Source of the DNA: Chitinophaga sp. LS1 | Lineage (GTDB): Bacteria > Bacteroidota > Bacteroidia > Chitinophagales > Chitinophagaceae | DNA: 64,000 nt | NCBI RefSeq assembly: GCF_034274695.1 | Contig: NZ_CP128362.1 | Location: 8,186,501-8,250,500, forward strand | Direction of reading: 5' to 3' | In this document: piece by piece, positions 54,625 through 62,209 of the stretch | How the letters are laid out: each line of letters opens with the position of its first letter | Numbering within the stretch: position 1 is the stretch's first letter | Translations under genes and position numbers: made by a program | Notes under the pieces: generated by a model | Told to the model about the DNA's origin: nothing | Database searches by the model: none | Seen by the model: the letters and a program-made list of their open reading frames with translations, nothing else

Positions 54625-55446
54625 TTATCTTGTGGCTGGCGCAACGTCTAAATATTCCGCCATTTCCAGTTGCAAAGCCTGCGCGGCAATTCTTGCATCC
54701 TGGGCAAAATCTTCTCCGTTTCCGGCATATATGATAGAGCGGCTGGCATTCACCAGTAATCCACAATCTTTATTCATCGCTACGGCTGAGATCTCCTGCA
54801 AATTTCCGCCCTGCGCACCTACTCCCGGCACCAGGAAGAAATGATCAGGTACCAGCTGACGAATATAGGCCAGTTGGGAGCTCTGGGTGGCACCAATCAC
54901 GAACATCATATTGTCCGGCGTACCCCAGCTCATTCCTGCTTTCAGCACTTTTTCATACAGCAGCTCATCTCCACTCTGTGTGAGCTGAAAATCTTTGCTG
55001 CCTTCATTAGAAGTCAGGCCCAGCATAATGGTCCATTTCTCATTGAAAGAGAGGAAAGGCTGCACACTGTCGCGACCCATATAAGGGGCTACCGTAACGG
55101 CATCAAAGTTATATGTTTCAAAGAATGTTTTGGCATACTGTGTAGAGGTATTTCCTATATCTCCACGTTTAGCATCGGCGATGGTAAAATGAGTGGTCGG
55201 GATATACTCTACTGTGCGTTGCAGTGTTTCCCATCCACGGATACCCATACATTCGTAAAAGGCTGTATTGATCTTGTAAGACACGCAAAGATCCTTAGTG
55301 GCATCGATAATTGCCTTGTTAAAAGCAAATACCGGGTCTGCATGTGAAAGCAAATGACGGGGAATCTTTGTAATGTCTGTGTCTAAGCCAACACAGAGAT
55401 AAGATTGCCTCTCCTTGATCAGATTCACCAGTTCGTGTCGGTTCAT
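54625..55446 (-). CDS. pyrF: Orotidine 5'-phosphate decarboxylase
   Basis: The 273-residue protein is a group II PyrF. LCVGLDTDITKIP and FAFNKAIIDATKD open the barrel. The catalytic segment is TIADAKRGDIGNTSTQYA (Asp91, Lys93, Asp96). Phosphate-binding parts include VTVAPYMGRDSVQPFL and FLVPGVGAQGGNLQEISAV near the end. It performs the last step of UMP synthesis, removing CO2 from OMP in the cytoplasm. It is a single gene whose start is followed upstream by a 450-bp gap with repeats. Confidence 0.96.
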   Translation of the reverse strand: MNRHELVNLIKERQSYLCVGLDTDITKIPRHLLSHADPVFAFNKAIIDATKDLCVSYKINTAFYECMGIRGWETLQRTVEYIPTTHFTIADAKRGDIGNTSTQYAKTFFETYNFDAVTVAPYMGRDSVQPFLSFNEKWTIMLGLTSNEGSKDFQLTQSGDELLYEKVLKAGMSWGTPDNMMFVIGATQSSQLAYIRQLVPDHFFLVPGVGAQGGNLQEISAVAMNKDCGLLVNASRSIIYAGNGEDFAQDARIAAQALQLEMAEYLDVAPATR

Positions 55447-55646
55447 ATAAATACTTATTTGGGGCGCAAAGGTAAGTAAAACTTATTCAATGCGGGCGTA
55501 ATGAGTGATATTATACTATTTTATTATGACTGCATGGCAGTATACTTCCCTATCGATGATGTTAAAGTTCTGGTAAATTTTTTAAAAAATGGAAAAAACC
55601 TTTTGAAAAGATATCGGGAGGTGGATTAATTCTCAGGTACGGCTTC

Positions 55647-55723
55647 GATCGTTGTTCGATCGTTGTTCGATGCTTGTTCGACGCTTGTTCGATGCTTGTT
55701 CGACGCTTGTTCGATGCAACTTC
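55647..55723. repeat. Seven-unit 11-nt tandem repeat
   Basis: Units are GATCGTTGTTC (x2), then GATGCTTGTTC and GACGCTTGTTC alternating, and last GATGCAACTTC. All share GA..G..NTTC and repeat every 11 nt (55647, 55658, 55669, 55680, 55691, 55702, 55713). It is noncoding on both strands as far as I can see. Confidence 0.85.
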
Positions 55724-55734
55724 ATCACTTCTTC

Positions 55735-55789
55735 GTCACTAAAAGGGCACCTCAATATCCCCTGGATAATGAAGTACCCTTTTAGTGAC
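55735..55789. repeat. Long near-perfect inverted repeat (26-bp hairpin)
   Basis: GTCACTAAAAGGG pairs exactly with CCCTTTTAGTGAC. The stem continues inward with three mismatches to a 3-nt loop (CCT at 55761-55763). No T tract follows directly on the plus strand except TTTT after GACC, so it is not a classic terminator. Confidence 0.8.
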
Positions 55790-55853
55790 CTTTTGGTATC
55801 GAAGTAACACTGAAGCTATACCGAAGAGCCACCGACCGCTTATCAAGAAGATT

Positions 55854-55884
55854 TTTGATTTTTTAAATAATGTTCCTACCTTTT
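55854..55884 (+). promoter_or_regulatory. Promoter of the isomerase/oxidoreductase pair
   Basis: TTTG (55854-55857), 19 nt, then TACCTTTT (55877-55884, one mismatch to TAnnTTTG). The transcript would start about 5-10 nt before the ATG at 55898. Confidence 0.5.
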
Positions 55885-55897
55885 CCTTCCACGCTTT

Positions 55898-56767
55898 ATG
55901 GAAAGAAATATGAAAAACTCCCCTATCTGGCTCGTATGCCTTTTTTTATTCACTTGTTTGCAATCGAATGCACAAACCCGGTTGCCCACATTAGGTGTTA
56001 CTACCACTTATAGAAATGACTCCATTTTACACGCCGCCGGATTTGATTATATTGAGGGCAGTGTAGGCAAACTCCTTTCTCCCGACATCCCGGAAGACAC
56101 CTTCCAGGTATTTCTCAGAGACAAGCAAAAAATGCACTGTCAATTCAATACCTGCAATGGCTTTATTCCTGCCGAAATACCCATCGTAGGACCCAAAGCC
56201 GATGAACAAAAGATCCTGACTTATGTAGATAAAGTGATGCAACGGGCCAAAAAAGCAGGAGTATCTACCATCGTACTCGGTAGCGGCAATGCCCGCAAAC
56301 TGCCCGAAGGCTGGACACCCGAAAAGGAAAACCCTCACTTCGTACGCATCTGCCGGAAAATAGCCGAAACAGCGGCTAAATACAATGTGGTCATTGCCAT
56401 CGAAAACCTGAACAGTACCGAAACGAATTATATTAATACACTGGCGGAAGCGAATGCCATCGTGATCGCTGTGAACCATCCGAATTTTAAACTCACGGCA
56501 GACATTTACCACATGCTGAAGGAAAATGAGCCTGCTGTGAACATCGAAAAAGCGAAAAAGAACCTGGTCCATTGTCACATTGCTGAGAGAGAAAAACGGA
56601 CCGCACCTGGTGTAGCCGGTGATGAAGTGAGACCTTATATTGCAGCATTGGCAAACATCCGTTTCCAGGGTGGTATTTCCGTCGAAAGCCGCTGGGATCC
56701 TATGGATGTACAAGCTGCACCAGCACACAAATATTTACATCAACTCATCCTTGAACTGTATCATTAA
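55898..56767 (+). CDS. Exported sugar phosphate isomerase/epimerase-like TIM-barrel protein (289 aa)
   Basis: A signal peptide (MKNSPIWLVCLFLFTCLQSNAQT; second ATG at 55910 possible) precedes a xylose-isomerase-like TIM barrel. Motifs are GFDYIEGSVGKLLSP, CNGFIPAEIPIVGP, VSTIVLGSGNARKLPEGW, NVVIAIENLNSTETNYINT, FKLTADIYHMLKENE and HCHIAEREKRT, with GISVESRWDP at the end. The Glu and His ligands typical of the metal site (E in IENLN, D in ADIYH, H in HCHIAE, E in SVESRW) are all present. Periplasmic members often act on sugars together with Gfo/Idh oxidoreductases, and here one follows 13 nt downstream. Confidence 0.87.
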   Translation: MERNMKNSPIWLVCLFLFTCLQSNAQTRLPTLGVTTTYRNDSILHAAGFDYIEGSVGKLLSPDIPEDTFQVFLRDKQKMHCQFNTCNGFIPAEIPIVGPKADEQKILTYVDKVMQRAKKAGVSTIVLGSGNARKLPEGWTPEKENPHFVRICRKIAETAAKYNVVIAIENLNSTETNYINTLAEANAIVIAVNHPNFKLTADIYHMLKENEPAVNIEKAKKNLVHCHIAEREKRTAPGVAGDEVRPYIAALANIRFQGGISVESRWDPMDVQAAPAHKYLHQLILELYH

Positions 56768-56780
56768 AAATTAAATTCCA

Positions 56781-58136
56781 ATGAAATCACGTCGTGAATT
56801 CCTGAAACAATCCCTGCTGGCCGGTGCAGGTGTTTCTATTACCGCTATGGGCATGCCAGCCAGTAGTTATGCCCGCATCATGGGGGCCAATGACAGGGTA
56901 AATATAGGATTAGTCGGATTTTCCGATCGTGCACGCCAGACACTCCTGCCCTGCTTCTTCAATAACAACAAGGAACTGAATTTTGATATTATCGCCGTAT
57001 CAGACATCTGGAAACGGCGCAGAGAAGAAGGTCAGGCCTTTATCTCCAAAAAAGCAGGTCATGATATACAGGCATGTGTCAACAATGATGAGCTGTACAA
57101 GATCAAAGATCTGGATGCGGTGATCATTGCTACGGCCGACTTCCAGCACGCTTACCACACTATCGAAGCGGTAGGTCAGCGGAAAGATGTGTACTGCGAA
57201 AAACCATTTGCAGAAACGATGGACGATGCCCGCAAAGCACTGAAAGCAGTAAAAGACTCCGGCAAAATTTTCCAGGTAGGTACACAGCGTCGTAGCGGGG
57301 ATAGTTATCACGCAGCAAACCACTTTATCCAGGAAGGTAAATTCGGCCCCATTACCATGGTTGAAATGACCTGGAATGTGAACCAGCCAGGTCGCTGGCG
57401 CCGCCCTGAATTAGTAAAGGAAATCAGGGAACAGGATACTGACTGGACCCGTTTCCTGGCAGGCCGTCCGAAAGATAGCTGGGATCCAAGGAAATACCTC
57501 GAATATCGCCTGTTCTGGCCTTATTCTTCCGGTATCTTTGGTCAGTGGATGACTCACCAGATCGATACGGTGCATTGGTTTACAAATCTCAAACATCCAC
57601 GTAGCGCAGTAGCAAATGGTGGTATTTATATGTGGAAAGATGGTCGTAAAAATGCAGATACGATCACGGCTGTTTTTGAATACGGACCAGACAATGATCC
57701 AACCTCCGGTTTCCAGGTACAATATAGCTCCCGCTTCTCCAACTCTGCTGGTGGTGTAAAGGAAATGTACTACTCTAATGGCGGTACTATCGATATCGAT
57801 AAGAACAGGATCTCACCAACCGGTGGTTTGACTGAACATGAAGCAAAGGAAATGGGATTGCATGCGAACCTGCTGCCTGAAATGACATTGAGCAGTAGCG
57901 GTAGTGGCGTAGCTACATCTGCTGATATGGGTGGCGATCCACTAACGAATGCACACGTACGTAACTGGATGGAAAGTGTAAGAAAGAGACAGCAGGGAAA
58001 TGCACCGATCGAAGCGGCTTATTCACATTCTATTGCGCTGATTATGGCAAATGCAGCGTATAGGACCGGGTTGAAGGCTACTTTTGATGAGAACAAACAA
58101 GATGTAATAGTAGGTGGCAAGCCTTTTATTATATAA
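56781..58136 (+). CDS. Gfo/Idh/MocA family oxidoreductase with Tat signal (451 aa)
   Basis: The leader MKSRREFLKQSLLAGAGVSI has the Tat motif SRREFLK. The NAD-binding Rossmann fold begins RVNIGLVGFSDRARQ. The family's DAVIIATADFQHAYHTIEA and the catalytic VYCEKPFAETMDDARKA (Glu-Lys-Pro kept) follow, then QVGTQRRSGDSYHAANHFIQ and the C-terminal substrate domain (WMTHQIDTVHWFTNLKHP). It is exported folded with its NAD cofactor to the periplasm. Together with the isomerase-like gene before it, it probably interconverts sugars, for example by 3-keto chemistry. The exact substrate is unknown. A strong terminator follows. Confidence 0.93.
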   Translation: MKSRREFLKQSLLAGAGVSITAMGMPASSYARIMGANDRVNIGLVGFSDRARQTLLPCFFNNNKELNFDIIAVSDIWKRRREEGQAFISKKAGHDIQACVNNDELYKIKDLDAVIIATADFQHAYHTIEAVGQRKDVYCEKPFAETMDDARKALKAVKDSGKIFQVGTQRRSGDSYHAANHFIQEGKFGPITMVEMTWNVNQPGRWRRPELVKEIREQDTDWTRFLAGRPKDSWDPRKYLEYRLFWPYSSGIFGQWMTHQIDTVHWFTNLKHPRSAVANGGIYMWKDGRKNADTITAVFEYGPDNDPTSGFQVQYSSRFSNSAGGVKEMYYSNGGTIDIDKNRISPTGGLTEHEAKEMGLHANLLPEMTLSSSGSGVATSADMGGDPLTNAHVRNWMESVRKRQQGNAPIEAAYSHSIALIMANAAYRTGLKATFDENKQDVIVGGKPFII

Positions 58137-58149
58137 TCATGCGAATAAT

Positions 58150-58201
58150 CCGCAAAAAAAGAGGGTGTATCTGAAATTAGATACACCCTCTTTTTTTGCG
58201 G
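58150..58201. terminator. Very strong bidirectional terminator
   Basis: A 23-bp perfect stem (CCGCAAAAAAAGAGG and GTGTATCT, with its complement) surrounds a 6-nt loop (GAAATT). A-tract and T-tract arms make it work in both directions. It separates the oxidoreductase gene from mrp. Confidence 0.92.
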
Positions 58202-58318
58202 ATACCTGATGGAGCCAGATTCCACTGTATGCATTTCTCAGGAGTTTCATTTATAAATGATACACCTTCCTTTTTTCAGCGCCTGTGGCCAGCCTTAATG
58301 CCAGCCGTTATGATTTCT

Positions 58319-59416
58319 TTATACAAATACTTCTACAATTCTGGTAGGCGCTACATTCGCATTCCTCATCGCAATGCTTCTTGCCGCCATACTTGCAAAG
58401 CCCATAAACGCCAGCTTGGTCGCATCCTCTCCACCCAGCATAGCCGGTACTCCTTCATCTCCACCTTCACGAATACTCTGAACGATCGGGATCTGACCCA
58501 GGAATGGAATTTCCAGGTCTTCCGCCAAACGCTTACCGCCATCTTTACCAAATATGTAATATTTGTTATCAGGCAGCTCAGCAGGTGTGAAATAAGACAT
58601 GTTCTCCACCAGACCAATGATCGGTACATTGATTTGTGGACCATTGAACATAGCAATACCTTTCTTCGCATCAGCCAGTGCCACATCCTGCGGAGTGGTT
58701 ACTATCACAGCGCCTGTAACTGGTACGGTCTGTACCAGGGTCAGGTGAATATCGCCAGTGCCCGGAGGCATGTCAATTACCAGGTAATCCAGCTCATCCC
58801 AGTATACGTCGGTAATGAACTGCTTGAGGGCGCTGCTGGCCATTGGACCACGCCATACTACTGCCTGTTTCTCATCGATCAGTAAACCGATGGACATCAG
58901 TTTGATACCATGCTTCTCCAAAGGAACGATCATGCCTTTTCCATCCACATTCACCATCATAGGACGGTGACCACGAACCCCAAACATAATAGGTACTGAA
59001 GGTCCGTAAATATCTGCATCCATCAACCCTACTTTGGCACCGCCTTCAGACAGGGCGAGGGCCAGGTTGGCCGCTACAGTAGACTTACCTACGCCTCCCT
59101 TGCCGGAAGCTACTACGATGATGTTTTTCACACCAGGCAGCAGGCTCTTTCCATCCTTACGGTTGGAGTTTACGTTGGCAGTCATATTTACATGCACTTC
59201 AGCATCTTTGCTGACCAGGTGATGGACAGCATTGATACAGGCATTTCTGATCAGATCTTTCAATGGACAGGCAGGGGTAGTAAGCACAACAGTGAACGTC
59301 ACTTTATTCCCATCTATCTCAATGTCTTTCACCATGTTAAGCGTTACCAGGTCCTTCCCCAGATCAGGCTCTTCCACATTGCTCAAAGCCTTTAAAATCT
59401 GTTCCGTAGTGATCAT
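58319..59416 (-). CDS. mrp: Mrp/ApbC family Fe-S cluster carrier ATPase
   Basis: Residues ~1-85 form a MIP18/DUF59 domain (ALSNVEEPDLGKDLVTLNMV, TTPACPLKDLIRNAC). The P-loop NTPase follows with deviant Walker A GKGGVGKST (105-113), MDADIYGPSVPIMFG, and 'YLVIDMPPGTGDIHLTL'. The protein loads Fe-S clusters onto targets in the cytoplasm. The usual C-terminal CxxC motif after 'ENMSYF' is replaced here by FTPAELPDNKYYIFGKDGG, with no Cys. I recall the same variant in other Bacteroidota Mrp proteins. It is a single gene with no visible partner. Confidence 0.92.
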   Translation of the reverse strand: MITTEQILKALSNVEEPDLGKDLVTLNMVKDIEIDGNKVTFTVVLTTPACPLKDLIRNACINAVHHLVSKDAEVHVNMTANVNSNRKDGKSLLPGVKNIIVVASGKGGVGKSTVAANLALALSEGGAKVGLMDADIYGPSVPIMFGVRGHRPMMVNVDGKGMIVPLEKHGIKLMSIGLLIDEKQAVVWRGPMASSALKQFITDVYWDELDYLVIDMPPGTGDIHLTLVQTVPVTGAVIVTTPQDVALADAKKGIAMFNGPQINVPIIGLVENMSYFTPAELPDNKYYIFGKDGGKRLAEDLEIPFLGQIPIVQSIREGGDEGVPAMLGGEDATKLAFMGFASMAARSIAMRNANVAPTRIVEVFV

Positions 59417-59583
59417 AAATAGTTGTTAATTTTAATTCGAGGCTGTAAAGTTAACCTAATTGCTAGTTACTTTGTCAGCGCTGTCATAGTTTTTGTCAAT
59501 TGGTTCCGTTCATCCATCTATATGTACAGGAAAAACATTCCTATGGCTTATGTTTAATTCAAATCATTTATCTTAGAGGCGGC

Positions 59584-60249
59584 ATGCATAAGAAGATTTC
59601 CTACATACTGTTTTCGCTTTTGTTTCTACCTTTTCTGCTGAAAGCACAGTTAACGCAGTTCAAAGATAGTATCATACAGATTTCCGGCATTACAATGACG
59701 GCAGATAGTTTAAGAGCCGTTCCAGCAGTGAGTATTCTCATAAAAGGACAAAACAGGGGTACCATCTCCAATCCGCAGGGGGTGTTTTCCATCGTGGCTT
59801 TTAAAGGTGATACGCTTATCTTTTCTGCAATTGGTTACAAGAGAAAAGAATTTAGAATTCCTACCACTCTGCCAGGTAATGCATATTCCCTGTTGCAGCT
59901 CATGGTAGATGATACGACTTACCTGCCGGTAACGATCATTAAACCTTATCCTTCGAGGGAAGAGTTTGAGAAGGCGTTTGTAAGTATGGATGTGCCGGAT
60001 GACCAGTACGAACTGGCCAGGAAGAATACGGAAGAGGCGAAGATGAGGGCTATTTCAAGGTATGTGCCACCAGATGCGGCCGAGGCGACGAATATGTACT
60101 TTAACAGGCAGGCACAGAACCTCTATTATGCAGGACAGTTACCGCCACAGAATATTATGAACCCACTGGCATGGGCGCAGTTTATACAGGCGTGGAAGCG
60201 AGGGGATTTCAAAAGTGGGAGTAATAAACAATACGGATACGGATATTAG
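59584..60249 (+). CDS. Exported CarboxypepD_reg-like domain protein (221 aa)
   Basis: ATG at 59584 starts a signal peptide (MHKKISYILFSLLFLPFLLKAQ). A longer frame from a TTG at 59500 is unlikely. Residues ~35-110 form a carboxypeptidase-regulatory-like beta domain (ISILIKGQNRGTISNPQGVF, GDTLIFSAIGYKRKEFRI), the plug-associated domain found in SusC-like proteins, here without a transporter. The C-terminal half is helical (DQYELARKNTEEAKMRAI) with an Ala/Tyr/Gln-rich end. It is periplasmic or outer-membrane associated. Function is unknown. A terminator (60267-60303) follows. Confidence 0.85.
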   Translation: MHKKISYILFSLLFLPFLLKAQLTQFKDSIIQISGITMTADSLRAVPAVSILIKGQNRGTISNPQGVFSIVAFKGDTLIFSAIGYKRKEFRIPTTLPGNAYSLLQLMVDDTTYLPVTIIKPYPSREEFEKAFVSMDVPDDQYELARKNTEEAKMRAISRYVPPDAAEATNMYFNRQAQNLYYAGQLPPQNIMNPLAWAQFIQAWKRGDFKSGSNKQYGYGY

Positions 60250-60266
60250 TATTTAAAAATATTGAC

Positions 60267-60303
60267 AAAACCGGATCAATCGCAAAGTGGTTGATCCGGT
60301 TTT
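60267..60303 (+). terminator. Terminator after the CarboxypepD_reg protein gene
   Basis: A 13-bp stem AAAACCGGATCAA/TTGATCCGGTTTT with an 11-nt loop, followed by GTATTT. Its right arm overlaps the first 27-nt direct repeat. Confidence 0.8.
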
Positions 60304-60379
60304 GTATTTGGGGGATGGGAGAACGATTGGGGATTGCTGTGATAGATGAATAGGTTTTGTATTTGGGGGATGGGAGAAC
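60298..60379. repeat. 27-nt direct repeat, two copies 55 nt apart
   Basis: GGTTTTGTATTTGGGGGATG plus GGAGAAC occurs at 60298-60324 and again at 60353-60379, identical over 27 nt. The first copy overlaps the terminator arm. This is a local duplication in the gap before the 3-hydroxyacyl-CoA dehydrogenase gene. Confidence 0.85.
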
Positions 60380-60435
60380 ACAATTTTCAGTTACTCTAGT
60401 TAGCCTTCAAAGTTGGAAGCAATTGAATTTTGAAA

Positions 60436-60469
60436 TTTGAAGTTTCAATTTCATATTCACTTAAATTTG
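60436..60469 (+). promoter_or_regulatory. Promoter of the 3-hydroxyacyl-CoA dehydrogenase gene
   Basis: TTTG (60436-60439), 22 nt, then TAAATTTG (60462-60469), both full matches. The transcript would begin near 60476, which makes ATG at 60485 the usable start and argues against ATG at 60470. Confidence 0.55.
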
Positions 60470-60484
60470 ATGAAATTCAATTCC

Positions 60485-61381
60485 ATGTTTTCATCAAAAA
60501 ATATTGCCGTGATCGGCGCCGGCACCATGGGTAATGGCATCGCACACGTTTTCGCCCAAAACAATTTTACAGTTACCCTGATCGACGTATCCGCACCCGC
60601 ATTAGAACGCGCCTTGCAAACCATCGAAAAAAACCTTGACAGACAGGTAGCAAAAGCAACCATTACAAATGAAATAAAGTCCGGTACTTTAGGCAATATT
60701 ACCACCACCACAGACCTCGCCACCGGTGTACAAAACGCCGATCTGGTCGTGGAAGCCGCCACTGAAAACACTACCCTGAAACTGAAAATATTTCAGGACC
60801 TGGATCAATATGCAAACCCCAATGCTATACTCGCTACCAACACCTCTTCTATTTCCATCACGAAGATCGCTGCTGCTACCAAACGCCCCGGTAAGGTAAT
60901 CGGCATGCACTTTATGAACCCCGTTCCTGTCATGAAACTGGTGGAAATTATCAATGGCTATGCAACAGAAAAAAGTGTGACAGACACCATCGTTGCTCTC
61001 TCTTCTCAGTTAGGCAAAGTACCGTGTGTAGTCAATGACTATCCGGGTTTTATTGCCAATCGCATCTTAATGCCCATGATCAATGAAGCCATCAGTTCAT
61101 TATACGAAGGGGTAGCAGGTGTTGCAGAAATTGATACCGTGATGAAACTGGGAATGGCACATCCGATGGGGCCATTGCAGTTGGCTGATTTTATCGGACT
61201 GGATGTATGTCTTTCTATTTTACGCGTATTGCAGGATGGATTTGGGAATCCAAAATATGCCCCTTGTCCGCTGCTGGTAAATATGGTGACGGCGGGTTAT
61301 CTGGGGGTGAAAAGTGGAGAAGGATTTTATAAATATGAGAAAGGGAGTAAAGACCTGGTCGTGAGTGATCGCTTTAAATAA
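60485..61381 (+). CDS. 3-hydroxybutyryl-CoA dehydrogenase family protein (298 aa)
   Basis: ATG at 60485 (MFSSKNIAVIGAGTMGNGIA) is chosen because of the promoter at 60436-60469. ATG at 60470 is an alternative. The NAD-binding GAGTMGNGIAHVFA motif opens the Rossmann domain. Later motifs are LVVEAATENTTLKLKIFQDL, LATNTSSISITKIAAATKRP, MHFMNPVPVMKLVEII (with the catalytic His), NDYPGFIANRILMPMINEA and GMAHPMGPLQLADFIGLDV. This is the classical layout for the C4 3-hydroxyacyl-CoA dehydrogenase (HBD), which oxidises 3-hydroxybutyryl-CoA with NAD in fatty-acid or butyrate metabolism. It is a single cytoplasmic gene and its partner enzymes are not in the window. Confidence 0.93.
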   Translation: MFSSKNIAVIGAGTMGNGIAHVFAQNNFTVTLIDVSAPALERALQTIEKNLDRQVAKATITNEIKSGTLGNITTTTDLATGVQNADLVVEAATENTTLKLKIFQDLDQYANPNAILATNTSSISITKIAAATKRPGKVIGMHFMNPVPVMKLVEIINGYATEKSVTDTIVALSSQLGKVPCVVNDYPGFIANRILMPMINEAISSLYEGVAGVAEIDTVMKLGMAHPMGPLQLADFIGLDVCLSILRVLQDGFGNPKYAPCPLLVNMVTAGYLGVKSGEGFYKYEKGSKDLVVSDRFK

Positions 61382-61443
61382 ATTGGTTCAGGCATCAGTG
61401 GCTTTTAGTGTGCCGGCACCGGGAGCGTTTTTTATAAATCATT

Positions 61444-61593
61444 GTATGTTTCAAATAATCTCCCTACGTTTTAAATAAATCGCTTTATGTTTTAGATAAA
61501 TTGTAAGTTCAAATGATAAGCGCAACAAATTAATAAAATCACGGGTTGCACTTATTGCTTGAATACAGTAATCACTTTATGTTTTAGATAAAT
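61444..61593. repeat. Degenerate ~19-nt repeats (TTTATGTTTTAGATAAAT type)
   Basis: CTTTATGTTTTAGATAAAT is exact at 61483-61501 and 61575-61593. Degenerate versions lie just before (CTACGTTTTAAATAAAT around 61464-61480, TGTATGTTTCAAATAAT around 61444). They sit in the 222-bp gap between two convergent genes and are noncoding. Confidence 0.6.
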
Positions 61594-61620
61594 AAAGAAG
61601 GCGCTAAGCCTTCTTTATTT
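61590..61620. terminator. Terminator overlapping the yigZ stop
   Basis: A 13-bp stem AAATAAAGAAGGC/GCCTTCTTTATTT around a 5-nt loop. It includes the yigZ stop codon (61604-61606) and serves convergent transcripts. Confidence 0.75.
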
Positions 61621-62200
61621 CTAACCCATGAATATCTTTTAGCTTCAACATCGCCAACTCCTGCACGGCTTTCGGGATCCCGATATCCATACTGCAAAAC
61701 AGCTGTAACTCCTGTCCATATACGGTACAGTTCTGTTGCTTCACCACCATCATAATATCGTTCAGAATAGTGTAGTCAAAACTGAGATGATACTTTACCT
61801 CTACATTTTTCTGCACCGCAGGAATCACCTGCAGTACCATTGAAGCAGACATCTTATAAGCATTGATCAGACCCGGTGCACCTAATAATGTACCACCAAA
61901 GTAGCGGACCACCACCACCAGTGTATCAGTCAATCCCTTGCTGTCTATCTGCCCCAGAATAGGCTTTCCGGCTGTACCAGAAGGTTCACCGTCATCACTG
62001 GCGCGAAACTGTAATCCATCTGTACCCAGCCTGTAAGCAAAACAATGATGCGTCGCTTTGGGGTGTTCTTTTTTCACTTCCTGCAGGCATTCTTTCACCT
62101 GCTCCACCGACTTCACCGGCCATGCATAGGCCAGGAACTTACTGCCCCTGTCCTTAAATTCAGCCGTTGCTGATTTTTCTATAGTAAAATAAACTTCCAT
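61604..62200 (-). CDS. yigZ: YigZ/IMPACT family protein
   Basis: The 198-residue protein has the IMPACT-family core: DRGSKFLAYAWPVKSVEQVK, HPKATHHCFAYRLG, FRASDDGEPSGTAGKPILGQ and LTDTLVVVVRYFGGTLLGAP, with GLINAYKMSASMVLQ completing it. The C-terminal DUF1949-type domain follows (YHLSFDYTILNDIMMVVKQQ). YigZ proteins are thought to bind RNA or ribosome-linked factors, but the exact role is unsettled. It is cytoplasmic and the third gene of the ribD/unknown/yigZ operon, 9 nt after its neighbour. Confidence 0.93.
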   Translation of the reverse strand: MEVYFTIEKSATAEFKDRGSKFLAYAWPVKSVEQVKECLQEVKKEHPKATHHCFAYRLGTDGLQFRASDDGEPSGTAGKPILGQIDSKGLTDTLVVVVRYFGGTLLGAPGLINAYKMSASMVLQVIPAVQKNVEVKYHLSFDYTILNDIMMVVKQQNCTVYGQELQLFCSMDIGIPKAVQELAMLKLKDIHGLEIKKA

Positions 62201-62209
62201 GCTTAGTTG

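Larger units (their letters stand above)
55447..55853. other. Intergenic region with repeat elements
   Basis: Upstream of pyrF (minus) and of the isomerase gene (plus), this ~400-bp region holds seven 11-nt tandem units (55647-55723) and a 26-bp hairpin (55735-55789). The rest is AT-rich and I see no ORF. pyrF promoter elements are not obvious. Confidence 0.55.

Noticed and set aside
55647..55723. CRISPR array
   Set aside because: Units are 11 nt with no spacers and no cas genes nearby, so it is a simple tandem repeat.
60470..60484. ATG at 60470 as start of the dehydrogenase
   Set aside because: The -7 element ends at 60469, so this ATG would lie at or before the transcript start. ATG at 60485 also matches the usual family start.
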